Of a stretch of DNA of 64,000 nucleotides, positions 17,884-26,541 are shown piece by piece. The position numbers were made by a program, and so were the translations under genes. The stretch spans positions 3,782,001 to 3,846,000 of the forward strand of contig NZ_AP024590.1 in the NCBI RefSeq assembly GCF_018323985.1. The letters run 5' to 3'. This DNA is from Enterobacter kobei (lineage in GTDB: Bacteria; Pseudomonadota; Gammaproteobacteria; Enterobacterales; Enterobacteriaceae). The notes under the pieces were generated by a model. The model saw only the letters and a list, made by a program, of their open reading frames with translations. It had not been told where the DNA came from and searched no databases. Positions within the stretch are counted from its first letter, which is position 1, and the number at the start of each line of letters is the position of its first letter.

Positions 17884-19235
17884 GTCCCATTCTCCTGTAA
17901 TGCGTGTACTACCTCTTCCATGGCAGCACTACGTGAACCTTTCACCAGAATGGTGATAATTTGATGTTCTGCAATCAGCGCCTTAAGGCGCGTCACGACG
18001 GCAGACTTATCGCTAAAATGCTCGCCCACACCGCTGGCGTCGCTAAGCGTTTTACTTGCTGTACCGACGCTCAGGACCCGATCAAGGCCGGCGGCTTTCG
18101 CAGCGGCACCAACCTGCGCATGGCAGGCTTCGCTTTCTGCGCCAAGCTCGGCCATATCGCCTACCACCATCACGCGGTAGCCCGGCATTTCAGACAGCAC
18201 CTGCGCGGCGGCAGTCATGGAACCGACGTTGGCGTTATAGGAGTCATCCAGCAGCAACTGATTTTCGCCCAGCGCAATCGGGAACAAACGCCCCGGAACG
18301 GCTTTCAGCTGTGCCAGACCGGCTTTCACCGCCTCCAGCGTCGCGCCCACCGCCATGGACAGCGCGGTCGCAGCCAGCGCATTGGCGATGTTATGACGCC
18401 CCGGCAGCGGCAGCAGTACCTCAACGTTGCCGGTCGGCGTCTGTAAGGTAAATTCCGTACCGTGTGAGGTCACATGGATATTGGTGGCGGTAAAGTCGCT
18501 GTTGGCGGCATTCGGGGAAAAGCGCCAGGTTTTACGATCGCCAATCACGCTCTGCCAGTTAAGCCAGTCGTTATTGTCCGCATTCATGATCGCCACGCCG
18601 TTTTGCGGCAGGCCGGTGAAGATCTCACCTTTAGCCTTCGCCACACCGGCCAGCGATCCAAAACCTTCCAGATGCGCGGCGGCCAGATTGTTCACCAGCG
18701 CCGCTTCCGGGCGGGTCAGTCCCACCGTCCAGGCGATTTCGCCCTGGTGGTTGGCACCCAGTTCGATCACCGCAAATTCATGCTCCGGGGTCAGGCGCAG
18801 CAAGGTCATCGGCACACCGATGTCATTATTCAGATTGCCGGCGGTATAAAGTGTGTTGCCGCACTGGCTGAGGATCGCCGCGGTCATCTCTTTAACCGAG
18901 GTTTTGCCGGAAGAGCCGGTCAGCGCGACAACGCGCGTCGGCACCTGCTGACGTACCCAGGCGGCCAGTTCACCAAAGGCTAAACGGGTATCTTTCACCA
19001 GCAGCTGCGGTAAATCACATTCCAGCTTGCGGCTCACCAGCAGCGCGCCTGCGCCGCCGTCTTTGGCGGTCGCGGCAAAATCATGTGCGTCAAAACGTTC
19101 GCCTTTCAGGGCCACAAACAGGCAGCCGGGCGTCAGTTTCCGCGTGTCGGTCGTCACCGCATCAATAGTCCGATCCGCACCGATCAGTTCACCTTTCAGG
19201 ATCCCGGCGAGCTGGCTTAATGTTACGTTAATCAT
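17877..19235 (-). CDS. murF: UDP-MurNAc-tripeptide-D-alanyl-D-alanine ligase
   Basis: Completes the soluble pentapeptide precursor by adding D-Ala-D-Ala. It has 452 residues as in E. coli. The ATP loop GSSGKTSVKEM lies near residue 107, and conserved blocks VIELGANHQGEIAWT and LLDDSYNANVGSM are present. It overlaps both neighbours by a few bases (murE stop, mraY start), so the cluster is read as one coupled unit. Confidence 0.97.
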   Translation of the reverse strand: MINVTLSQLAGILKGELIGADRTIDAVTTDTRKLTPGCLFVALKGERFDAHDFAATAKDGGAGALLVSRKLECDLPQLLVKDTRLAFGELAAWVRQQVPTRVVALTGSSGKTSVKEMTAAILSQCGNTLYTAGNLNNDIGVPMTLLRLTPEHEFAVIELGANHQGEIAWTVGLTRPEAALVNNLAAAHLEGFGSLAGVAKAKGEIFTGLPQNGVAIMNADNNDWLNWQSVIGDRKTWRFSPNAANSDFTATNIHVTSHGTEFTLQTPTGNVEVLLPLPGRHNIANALAATALSMAVGATLEAVKAGLAQLKAVPGRLFPIALGENQLLLDDSYNANVGSMTAAAQVLSEMPGYRVMVVGDMAELGAESEACHAQVGAAAKAAGLDRVLSVGTASKTLSDASGVGEHFSDKSAVVTRLKALIAEHQIITILVKGSRSAAMEEVVHALQENGTC

Positions 19236-20719
19236 GCGACTACTCCCAGCAGACGGGCAGCCGTCACGCGATCTGAGTAATCCAGGCGGTTGGTGCCAAT
19301 AATCTGATAATCTTCATGTCCTTTGCCCGCCAGCAGCACCACGTCATTCTCTTTGGCCTGCATAATGGCATTGGTTACTGCTTCCGCGCGGCCTTCCACG
19401 ACACGGGCATGGCCTGCATCCAGCATACCGGCCAGAATGTCGTTGATAATGGCGCGCGGCTCTTCGGTACGCGGGTTGTCGTCGGTCACCACGGCGATGT
19501 CGGCGAACTGCTCGGCAATGGCGCCCATCAGCGGACGTTTACCTTTATCGCGATCGCCGCCGCAGCCAAACACACACCACAGTTTGCCGGTGCAGTGCAG
19601 ACGCGCCGCCTGTAAGGCTTTTTCCAGCGCATCCGGCGTATGAGCGTAATCCACCACCACGGTCGGTTTACCCGGCGCGGTGAACACTTCCATGCGACCG
19701 CAAACCGGTTGCAGACGCGGGGCGGTTTTCAGCAGTTCGCTTAACGGGAAATCCAGCGCCAGCAGGGTTGCCAGCGCCAGCAGTAAATTGCTGACGTTAA
19801 ACGCGCCCATCAGACGGCTTTCAATTTCGCCTTCGCCCCAGGAGGAGTCAAAACGGATGGTCGCGCCGCTGTCGTGATACTTCACGTCAGTCGCTTTTAA
19901 CCAGCGCCCATGGCAGTTCGGATTAATGTGGTCTTCCATCGATACGGCAACCGCATCCGGCAGTTTGGCGAGCCAGCGGCGGCCCACTTCATCATCGGCG
20001 TTCACAATCGCTTCGCCATAATGGTGCGCGGAAAACAGCAGCCATTTCGCGGCTTCGTAGTGTTCCATATCACCATGATAATCAAGGTGATCACGGCTTA
20101 AATTGGTAAAGACGCTGGCGCGGAATTTGAGCGCCGCCACCCGGTGCTGGATCAGACCGTGGGAAGAGACTTCCATTGCGGCCAGCGTCGCGCCCTGCTC
20201 TGCCAGTCCGGCAATCACATGCTGCACATCAACGGCAGAGCCGGTGGTGTTTTCAGTAGGAATGACGTTGCCCAGTAAACCGTTACCGACGGTGCCCATC
20301 ACGGCGCTGGTTTCGCCGAGCAACTGGCCCCACTGGGCGATCAGTTGCGTGGTGGTGGTTTTACCGTTGGTGCCGGTCACACCAATCAGGCATAGCCGAT
20401 CTGAGGGCTCATCGTAAAAACGCCCCGCCAGCGCGGAGAGGCGTTCATTAAGCTGGCTCAGGTAGATCACCGGCACGCCGTGCATTTCACGCACCTCGCC
20501 GTCGGTGGCTTCACCCTGCGCTTCGGCAATAATAGCGGCAACACCCTGTGCAATCGCCTGCGGGATATAACGACGCCCGTCCGTCTGATGGCCAACAACG
20601 GCCACAAAGAGATCGCCCGACGCCGCCACGCGGCTGTCGAGTGTCATTTCCCGAAGTGCTCTCGCAGGCAGTGCTGGTACCCACGGAGCGAGTAGGTCGC
20701 GCAAATTACGATCTGCCAC
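19232..20719 (-). CDS. murE: UDP-MurNAc-L-Ala-D-Glu-meso-diaminopimelate ligase
   Basis: Adds meso-diaminopimelate, the third residue of the stem peptide. It has 495 residues. The ATP loop GTNGKTTTT lies near residue 115, and the motif TDDNPRTEEP contains the DNPR tetrad diagnostic of enzymes that use diaminopimelate rather than lysine. Translation starts at GTG (complement at 20717-20719), the same start used in E. coli, and overlaps ftsI by 14 bases. Confidence 0.97.
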   Translation of the reverse strand: MADRNLRDLLAPWVPALPARALREMTLDSRVAASGDLFVAVVGHQTDGRRYIPQAIAQGVAAIIAEAQGEATDGEVREMHGVPVIYLSQLNERLSALAGRFYDEPSDRLCLIGVTGTNGKTTTTQLIAQWGQLLGETSAVMGTVGNGLLGNVIPTENTTGSAVDVQHVIAGLAEQGATLAAMEVSSHGLIQHRVAALKFRASVFTNLSRDHLDYHGDMEHYEAAKWLLFSAHHYGEAIVNADDEVGRRWLAKLPDAVAVSMEDHINPNCHGRWLKATDVKYHDSGATIRFDSSWGEGEIESRLMGAFNVSNLLLALATLLALDFPLSELLKTAPRLQPVCGRMEVFTAPGKPTVVVDYAHTPDALEKALQAARLHCTGKLWCVFGCGGDRDKGKRPLMGAIAEQFADIAVVTDDNPRTEEPRAIINDILAGMLDAGHARVVEGRAEAVTNAIMQAKENDVVLLAGKGHEDYQIIGTNRLDYSDRVTAARLLGVVA

Positions 20720-22472
20720 CTGTTGCCTCGCCTTGATTAATCACAAATTCACTTTTCTCGCCAGTCGCCAGCGCATCCGGCTCGATGTTCATGGTGCGCA
20801 GAACGCCGCCCATGATGGCACCGAACACCGGCGCGGAAACGGCGCCACCGTAATATTTACCCGCCTGCGGATCGTTAATCACCACCACCAGCGCGAAACG
20901 CGGCTGGCTGGCGGGCGCAACGCCTGCGGTGTAAGCAATGTATTTATTGATGTACTTTCCGTCCGGGCCGACTTTTTTCGCCGTACCGGTTTTGATGGCA
21001 ATGCGATAGCCTTTGATCGCCGCTTTCACGCCACCGCCGCCAGGCAGTGCCACGCTTTCCATCATATGCACCACGGTGCGCACAATGGATTCCGGGAAGA
21101 TACGTTCCCCCGGCACCGGGGGATCAACTTTGGTGATCGACAGCGGACGATATACGCCGTAGCTGCCAATCGTTGCGTAGACTCGCGCTAACTGTAACGG
21201 GGTTACCATTAGCCCGTAGCCGAAAGAGAAGGTGGCCCTCTCTATGTCAGACCACCGTTGTTTTTGAGGATATAAGCCACTGCGTTCTCCGACCAACCCC
21301 AAATTGGTCGCCTTTCCCAGTCCAAAGTGCGAGTAAGTTTCTACCAGCGCTGAGGACGGCATCGCTAACGCCAGCTTTGAAACACCGACGTTACTCGACT
21401 TCTGCAATACCCCGGTGAGGGTCAATTCACTGTAACGCGCCACGTCTTTGATTTCGTGACCGTTAATCCGGTAAGGCACGGTATTAAGCACCGTATTTTC
21501 CCGCACCACACCGCGCTGGAGCGCCGTCATCACCACCATCGGCTTGACGGTCGAACCGGGTTCGAAGACGTCGGTGATAGTACGGTTACGCATGACATCT
21601 TTCTGCGTGCCGGTGAGGTTGTTCGGGTTATAAGAGGGGCTGTTCGCCATCGCCAGCACTTCACCGGTGTTCACATCCACCAGCACCGCGCTGCCCGATT
21701 CGGCTTTGTTAAAGGCGACGGCATTGTTCAGTTCACGATAAACCAGCGCCTGCAGGCGTTCATCAATACTCAACGCCAGGTTATGGGCCGCCTGGCTGTC
21801 GGTAGAAGAGATGTCTTCGATGACGCGACCATAGCGGTCTTTACGTACAATGCGCTCCCCCGGCTGCCCGGTGAGCCATTTATCAAAGCTTTTTTCGACG
21901 CCTTCAATACCCTGGCTGTCAACGTTGGTAAAGCCGATGAGATGAGCGGTGACTTCCCCGGACGGATAGTAGCGGCGTGACTCTTCACGTAAGTGAATGC
22001 CAGGCAGCTTAAGTTTTTTGATGTAGTCACCCAGATCCGGGTTGACCTGACGCGCCAGGTAGATAAAGCGGCCTTTCGGGTTGGCATTGACGCGCGCCGC
22101 AAGCTGATCCAGCGGCATATTCAGCGCGTCCGAAAGCGCTTTCCAGCGGTTATCCAATGAAATGCCGCCCGCATCATGCAGCTCTTTGGGATCGGCCCAG
22201 ATCGCTTTTACCGGCACGCTTACCGCCAGCGGACGACCTGAACGGTCGGTGATCATCCCACGCGAAGTGGAGACTTCCTGGACGCGCAACGAGCGTAAGT
22301 CGCCCTGCCGCACCAGCATATCCGGGTTGATGATCTGCAACCATGCTACGCGTCCCAGCAAAAATGCCAGCGCCAGTAGAATGCAACCGCAAAGCAACGC
22401 AAAACGCCAACTTATAAAGTTGGCCTGTTCTTCCTGGCGTTTCGGTTTTAGCGCCTTCGCCGCTGCTTTCAT
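20706..22472 (-). CDS. ftsI: Penicillin-binding protein 3 (FtsI)
   Basis: Septum-specific transpeptidase working with FtsW, and the target of aztreonam and cephalexin. It has 588 residues as in E. coli. One N-terminal membrane anchor (about residues 20-40) precedes a non-catalytic domain and then the transpeptidase domain with GSTVKPM (active serine near 307), SSNVGVSKLA and KTGTAKKVG. All three catalytic motifs are intact. There are no insertions around residues 333-338, where PBP3-mediated beta-lactam resistance inserts are known. Confidence 0.98.
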   Translation of the reverse strand: MKAAAKALKPKRQEEQANFISWRFALLCGCILLALAFLLGRVAWLQIINPDMLVRQGDLRSLRVQEVSTSRGMITDRSGRPLAVSVPVKAIWADPKELHDAGGISLDNRWKALSDALNMPLDQLAARVNANPKGRFIYLARQVNPDLGDYIKKLKLPGIHLREESRRYYPSGEVTAHLIGFTNVDSQGIEGVEKSFDKWLTGQPGERIVRKDRYGRVIEDISSTDSQAAHNLALSIDERLQALVYRELNNAVAFNKAESGSAVLVDVNTGEVLAMANSPSYNPNNLTGTQKDVMRNRTITDVFEPGSTVKPMVVMTALQRGVVRENTVLNTVPYRINGHEIKDVARYSELTLTGVLQKSSNVGVSKLALAMPSSALVETYSHFGLGKATNLGLVGERSGLYPQKQRWSDIERATFSFGYGLMVTPLQLARVYATIGSYGVYRPLSITKVDPPVPGERIFPESIVRTVVHMMESVALPGGGGVKAAIKGYRIAIKTGTAKKVGPDGKYINKYIAYTAGVAPASQPRFALVVVINDPQAGKYYGGAVSAPVFGAIMGGVLRTMNIEPDALATGEKSEFVINQGEATGGRS

Positions 22473-22487
22473 GCGTCGGATAAGTCC

Positions 22488-22853
22488 TTATTTTTGCACT
22501 ACAATATTTTCTTGCGAAGGATCGACGTGCTGCATTTGCAGCTTCTCGGTCGCGATCCGCTCAACCCGGCTGTGATCGCCGAGCGCGTTCTCTTCAAGGA
22601 TCAGGTTGCGCCATTCGATGTCCAGCGCATCGCGCTCCACCACCAGCTGTTCGCGCTGTGCGGTAAGTAAGCGCGTGTGGTGCGCGGTGGTGACCACCGT
22701 GACCGCCGTGATAATGATGCAAATGAACAGACAGAGTGGCAGTTTCCCAAACCGCAAAAGATCGTCGCCGATTACGCCAGGCAAGGCATGGCGCTCGGTG
22801 CTTCCTAACGATTCTTTAACCTTGCTGAAGGTCTCTGTCACTCTGCCGATCAT
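22488..22853 (-). CDS. ftsL: Cell division protein FtsL
   Basis: Small bitopic membrane protein of the FtsQLB complex. It has 121 residues as in E. coli. A cytoplasmic N-terminus (about 35 residues) is followed by one membrane helix LPLCLFICIIITAVTVVTTA and a periplasmic heptad-type coiled coil. It overlaps rsmH by four bases and precedes ftsI by 15. Confidence 0.95.
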   Translation of the reverse strand: MIGRVTETFSKVKESLGSTERHALPGVIGDDLLRFGKLPLCLFICIIITAVTVVTTAHHTRLLTAQREQLVVERDALDIEWRNLILEENALGDHSRVERIATEKLQMQHVDPSQENIVVQK

Positions 22854-23791
22854 GCGTTCGTCCTCTCTGCGACACGCAGAACTGAACTACGGGCACGTGG
22901 ATTCTCAGCCACTTCTTCATCGCCCGGCATCAACTTGCCTAAGGCTCGCAGATAACGGCCACCCAGCTTGCTGAGTTGTGCTTCCGTCATCGGTAATCCC
23001 GCCGGCACCTGCGGACCGCGGCTGTTTTCACGCATAAAACGCTTCACAATACGGTCTTCAAGGGAGTGGAAACTGATAACGGAAAGCCGGCCTCCCGGGG
23101 CCAGCACGTCGAGCGAGTTTTTTAGCGCCAGCTCAATCTCTTCCAGCTCACTGTTAACCCAGATGCGCACCGCCTGGAAGGTACGGGTCGCGGGGTGTTT
23201 GAACTTATCTTTAATCGGCGTGGCAGCAGCAACGACTTCCGCCAGCTCTTTGGTGCGGGTCATCGGATCGAGACGATTACGCTCGACAATGGCGCGCGCA
23301 ATGCGCTTAGCAAAACGTTCTTCACCGAAGGTTTTCAGCACCCAGGCGATGTCGGCTTCTTCCGCTTTTTGCAGCCACTCGGCAGCAGACTGGCCGCGCG
23401 TGGGGTCCATGCGCATGTCCAGCGGGCCATCGCGCATAAAGGAGAAGCCACGTTCGGGATCGTCAAGCTGTGGGGAGGAGACGCCCAGATCAAGAAGAAT
23501 GCCGTCGATCTTGCCGGTCAGCCCACGCTCGGCGACATAGTCTGCCAGCGCGGAAAAGGGACCATGCACAATAGAAAAGCGAGGATCATCTATGGTGTTG
23601 GCAATCGCAATCGCTTCAGGATCGCGATCGATAGCCAGTAAGCGCCCTTCCGTCCCCAGTTGAGAAAGGATCAAGCGTGAGTGCCCACCGCGGCCAAAAG
23701 TGCCGTCAATGTAAATGCCGTCCGGCTGGATGTTAAGGCCATTAACGGCTTCATCCAGCAGAACCGAAGTGTGTTTAAAATTATCCATCAT
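22850..23791 (-). CDS. rsmH: 16S rRNA m4C1402 methyltransferase RsmH
   Basis: SAM-dependent N4-methyltransferase (MraW) modifying C1402 in the ribosomal P site. It has 313 residues as in E. coli. The start HTSVLLDEAVNGLNI, SAM loop IDGTFGRGGHS and LLDLGVSSPQLDDPERGFSF are typical. It sits two bases after mraZ at the head of the dcw cluster. Confidence 0.97.
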   Translation of the reverse strand: MMDNFKHTSVLLDEAVNGLNIQPDGIYIDGTFGRGGHSRLILSQLGTEGRLLAIDRDPEAIAIANTIDDPRFSIVHGPFSALADYVAERGLTGKIDGILLDLGVSSPQLDDPERGFSFMRDGPLDMRMDPTRGQSAAEWLQKAEEADIAWVLKTFGEERFAKRIARAIVERNRLDPMTRTKELAEVVAAATPIKDKFKHPATRTFQAVRIWVNSELEEIELALKNSLDVLAPGGRLSVISFHSLEDRIVKRFMRENSRGPQVPAGLPMTEAQLSKLGGRYLRALGKLMPGDEEVAENPRARSSVLRVAERTNA

Positions 23792-23793
23792 CG

Positions 23794-24252
23794 TTATAGA
23801 GACAAATCCTGCAATCGATCTGAAAGTTGTTCAGCACCAGATTGCTCAGCGTCGATATCTTCCCTGACCTGTTGATACCAGGTCGTTTCATCCCACAGTT
23901 CAAATTTATTAAACTGCCCGACCAGCATCACTTCTTTGTTTAGTCCGGCGTGTTGCCGTAAAACGGGCGGTATCAGTAACCGGCCTGCGTTGTCCATCTG
24001 GCATTCGCTGGCATGGCCCAGCAATAAGCGCTGCACACGTCTCTCCAGCGGGTTCATGCTCGACAGACGCGATAATTTTTGCTCAATAATTTCCCATTCC
24101 GGGAGAGGATAAAGCAGCAGACAGGCGTGATGGATATCAATGGTGCAAACCAGTTGACCAGAAGCGTGCTCGATCAGAAATTCCCTATGACGGGTAGGCA
24201 CAGCGAGCCGGCCTTTACTGTCGAGATTGACTACTGTTGCCCCACGGAACAT
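23794..24252 (-). CDS. mraZ: Transcriptional repressor MraZ
   Basis: Ring-forming DNA-binding protein with two AbrB/SpoVT-type domains that represses its own dcw promoter. It has 152 residues. Both repeats carry the family DxxGR core: LDSKGRLAVPTRHR near residue 12 and MDNAGRLLIPPVLR near 90. It is the first gene of the cluster and lies just downstream of tandem MraZ boxes. Confidence 0.96.
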   Translation of the reverse strand: MFRGATVVNLDSKGRLAVPTRHREFLIEHASGQLVCTIDIHHACLLLYPLPEWEIIEQKLSRLSSMNPLERRVQRLLLGHASECQMDNAGRLLIPPVLRQHAGLNKEVMLVGQFNKFELWDETTWYQQVREDIDAEQSGAEQLSDRLQDLSL

Positions 24253-24275
24253 GCCAGCTTCACCTCACCCTGTCG

Positions 24276-24305
24276 TTTTCACCACTTTATCCCACAAATC
24301 TCCAC
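24276..24305 (-). promoter_or_regulatory. MraZ operator: three 10-bp direct repeats
   Basis: On the coding strand three consecutive decamers read GTGGAGATTT, GTGGGATAAA and GTGGTGAAAA. They end 23 bases before the mraZ ATG. E. coli MraZ is known to bind TGGG-type repeats at ten-base spacing here; only the middle repeat keeps the full GTGGG. Confidence 0.8.
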
Positions 24306-24311
24306 TGAGGG

Positions 24312-24341
24312 AGTTTACGGAGCGGAGGAAAACCTTGTCAA
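24312..24341 (-). promoter_or_regulatory. Pmra, main dcw promoter
   Basis: On the coding strand a perfect TTGACA (24336-24341) and TAAACT (24312-24317) are separated by 18 bases. They match the E. coli mra promoter in sequence and position. The start site falls next to the MraZ boxes, explaining autorepression. Confidence 0.85.
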
Positions 24342-24862
24342 GCCAGCACTGACGCTAACAGGATTAAAAGCATTCCTGCTTATGACGGTAATCCGCGTTG
24401 GGGGAATTTTGCTCACCCTGCGCTGCAAATTAACGTCATGAATATTTGTAAGAAAATAAACCCTATATCCCTGCACGCCTCACTTCACACTTTCTTATCA
24501 ACAAAGAAATATAAAGTGTCAGTTTGCGACGCGGGCGGCATTTTAAGACATATTGCATCCAGATGACAGCACCCGTTGAGGCTATGTATAGCGCGGCTCT
24601 GCTGCCATAAGCGCAATTAAAAAAAGAGACGATGAAAAGTGGCTGTTAATTCAGCAAATGAGATACGGATGTAACAAAATAATTCAGAATATACGAATGC
24701 TTACTTCTTATTTTGCGTTGGCGCGGTCGATGCGTTCATTTCACGGTCGGCATATTAACGCCCCTGGAATTTTTATGGATTAATCCGATTCTTAAGAATG
24801 GGGGGAATTATTAACGCGAAGGGTAAAAAAAGAGGCAGCCGCAGCTGCCTTTTTGATGGCGC
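24342..24862. other. cra-mraZ intergenic region with cra terminator
   Basis: About 520 bases without a convincing gene. At 24825-24854, GGCAGC-CGCA-GCTGCC flanked by A and T runs is a good rho-independent terminator for cra. A 41-codon open frame begins at 24438 but lacks a ribosome binding site. The remainder is AT-rich and featureless to my eye. Confidence 0.6.
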
Positions 24863-25867
24863 TTAAATACGGCTTAGCACGCCACGGCGATACAGATTAC
24901 GGCGAATACGGCTCAGACCGGGCTTCGGCTTACGCGGTTCATCCAGACTTGCCAGGACGATCTCCAGCACGCGCTCCGCCACGTCCCGATGACGCTGCGC
25001 CACTGCCAGCACCGGACACTGCAGGAAGTCGAGCAGTTCGTGGTCGCCAAAGGTGGCGATGGCCAGATCGGAGGGTAGCTTGCCGTCACGGCGCAAGGTT
25101 ACGTCCATCACGCCCTGTAACAGCGCAAAAGAGGTGGTGAACAGCGCCTGCGGCATCGGGTGCGTTTCCAGCCACTTTTCGAACAGCTGACCGGCGGCTC
25201 CCCGCTCATAACTGTTGGCATAGAGGTACTGCACTTCACGGGGATCGTCTTTCCAGGCCGTGCGGAAACCCTGCTCACGCAGGAAACTCACCGACAGCTC
25301 CGGCAGCGCGCCTAAATACAGAACCGTTTCAGCCGGGAAGGTGCGCAATTCTGCGGCGAGCATTTCAGCGTCGTCCTGATCGGCACCGACCACGCTGGTG
25401 AAGTGTTCACGATCCAGCGCACGGTCAAGGGCGACAATCGGGAAGGCATCGTTAGCCCAGCGCTGGTAAAACGGATGTTCCGGGGGGAGCGAGGTGGAGA
25501 CGATAATGGCATCAACCTGACGTTGCAGCAGATGCTCAATGCAGCGCATTTCGTTATCCGGCTGATCTTCCGAGCAGGCAATCAATAACTGATAACCACG
25601 CTGCCGCGCCTGCCGCTCCAGATAGTTTGCAATCCGCGTATAACTGGTGTTTTCCAGATCGGGGATCACCAGCCCAATCGATCGCGTACGTCCTGCACGC
25701 AGCCCGGCTGCTACCGCATTCGGATGGTAGTTATGCTCACGAACAACGGCCATGACTTTTTCGACGGTTTTATCGCTGACACGATACTGCTTCGCTTTAC
25801 CGTTGATGACATAGCTCGCTGTGGTACGTGAGACGCCGGCTAGCCGGGCGATTTCATCCAGTTTCAC
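24863..25867 (-). CDS. cra: Catabolite repressor/activator Cra (FruR)
   Basis: LacI-family regulator that senses fructose-1-phosphate and controls the direction of carbon flow, repressing glycolytic and activating gluconeogenic genes. It has 334 residues as in E. coli. The helix-turn-helix MKLDEIARLAGVSRTTASYV occupies the first 20 residues, followed by the effector domain. Translation starts with GTG (complement at 25865-25867), as in E. coli. It has its own terminator and is transcribed from the gap after ilvH. Confidence 0.97.
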   Translation of the reverse strand: MKLDEIARLAGVSRTTASYVINGKAKQYRVSDKTVEKVMAVVREHNYHPNAVAAGLRAGRTRSIGLVIPDLENTSYTRIANYLERQARQRGYQLLIACSEDQPDNEMRCIEHLLQRQVDAIIVSTSLPPEHPFYQRWANDAFPIVALDRALDREHFTSVVGADQDDAEMLAAELRTFPAETVLYLGALPELSVSFLREQGFRTAWKDDPREVQYLYANSYERGAAGQLFEKWLETHPMPQALFTTSFALLQGVMDVTLRRDGKLPSDLAIATFGDHELLDFLQCPVLAVAQRHRDVAERVLEIVLASLDEPRKPKPGLSRIRRNLYRRGVLSRI

Positions 25868-25992
25868 AATTGCCTCTCAAGAAAAAAAGATACTCCATAA
25901 CCTTTTTGAGGATATAGGTTAAATTCCATAACATCTAAACGCAGAATAGTCACTGCGGCAACCGCTTTCGCGCATGGTTTCAATGGTATTCG

Positions 25993-26022
25993 CAAAAAAA
26001 AGCCCGACAACGAGTGTCGGGC
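25993..26022 (-). terminator. ilvIH terminator
   Basis: GCCCGACA-ACGAG-TGTCGGGC forms an eight-base-pair stem. On the coding strand it is followed by a run of eight T. It sits 26 bases after the ilvH stop and is a strong rho-independent terminator. Confidence 0.9.
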
Positions 26023-26047
26023 CGGGAATTATGCTGACGCTATCACC

Positions 26048-26539
26048 TTAACGCATGATCTTATCGCCGCGCGACAGACCCACGACGCCGGAGCGCGCCA
26101 CTTCAACAATTTTGGCGACATCGCGGATAGTGGCCAGGAAGGCATCCAGCTTGTCGCTGGTACCGGCGAGCTGAACCGTGTAAATCGACGGCGTCACGTC
26201 AATGATCTGCCCACGGAAGATCTCGGCGTTACGTTTCACCTCTTCACGTCCGTATCCACTGGCCTGGATTTTCACCAGCATGATCTCGCGCTCAACGTGC
26301 GCCCCCTGCCCCAGTTCGTTGACGCGCAGCACGTCCACCAGCTTGTGCAGCTGCTTTTCGATCTGCTCAAGTACTTTGGCATCGCCCACCGTCTGAATGG
26401 TCATGCGGGAGAGCGTGGGATCGTCCGTGGGGGCGACGGTCAGGCTTTCAATGTTATAGCCGCGCTGGGAAAACAGGCCAATCACGCGGGACAGCGCCCC
26501 GGATTCGTTTTCCAGTAACACAGATAATATCCGGCGCAT
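26048..26539 (-). CDS. ilvH: Acetolactate synthase III regulatory subunit
   Basis: Small subunit of AHAS III that activates IlvI and confers valine feedback inhibition. It has 163 residues as in E. coli when started at the ATG at 26539, two bases after the ilvI stop and behind the ribosome binding site AGGACC. The N-terminal ACT domain MRRILSVLLENESGALSRVI carries the valine-binding region. An in-frame extension of ten codons upstream lies inside ilvI and is less likely. Confidence 0.96.
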   Translation of the reverse strand: MRRILSVLLENESGALSRVIGLFSQRGYNIESLTVAPTDDPTLSRMTIQTVGDAKVLEQIEKQLHKLVDVLRVNELGQGAHVEREIMLVKIQASGYGREEVKRNAEIFRGQIIDVTPSIYTVQLAGTSDKLDAFLATIRDVAKIVEVARSGVVGLSRGDKIMR

Positions 26540-26541
26540 AA

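Noticed and set aside
20706..22472. Possible PBP3 insertion linked to beta-lactam resistance
   Set aside because: The region near residue 333 reads as in wild-type E. coli, with no four-residue insert.
24438..24563. 41-codon open frame between cra and mraZ
   Set aside because: No ribosome binding site, no familiar sequence, and the surrounding DNA looks noncoding.
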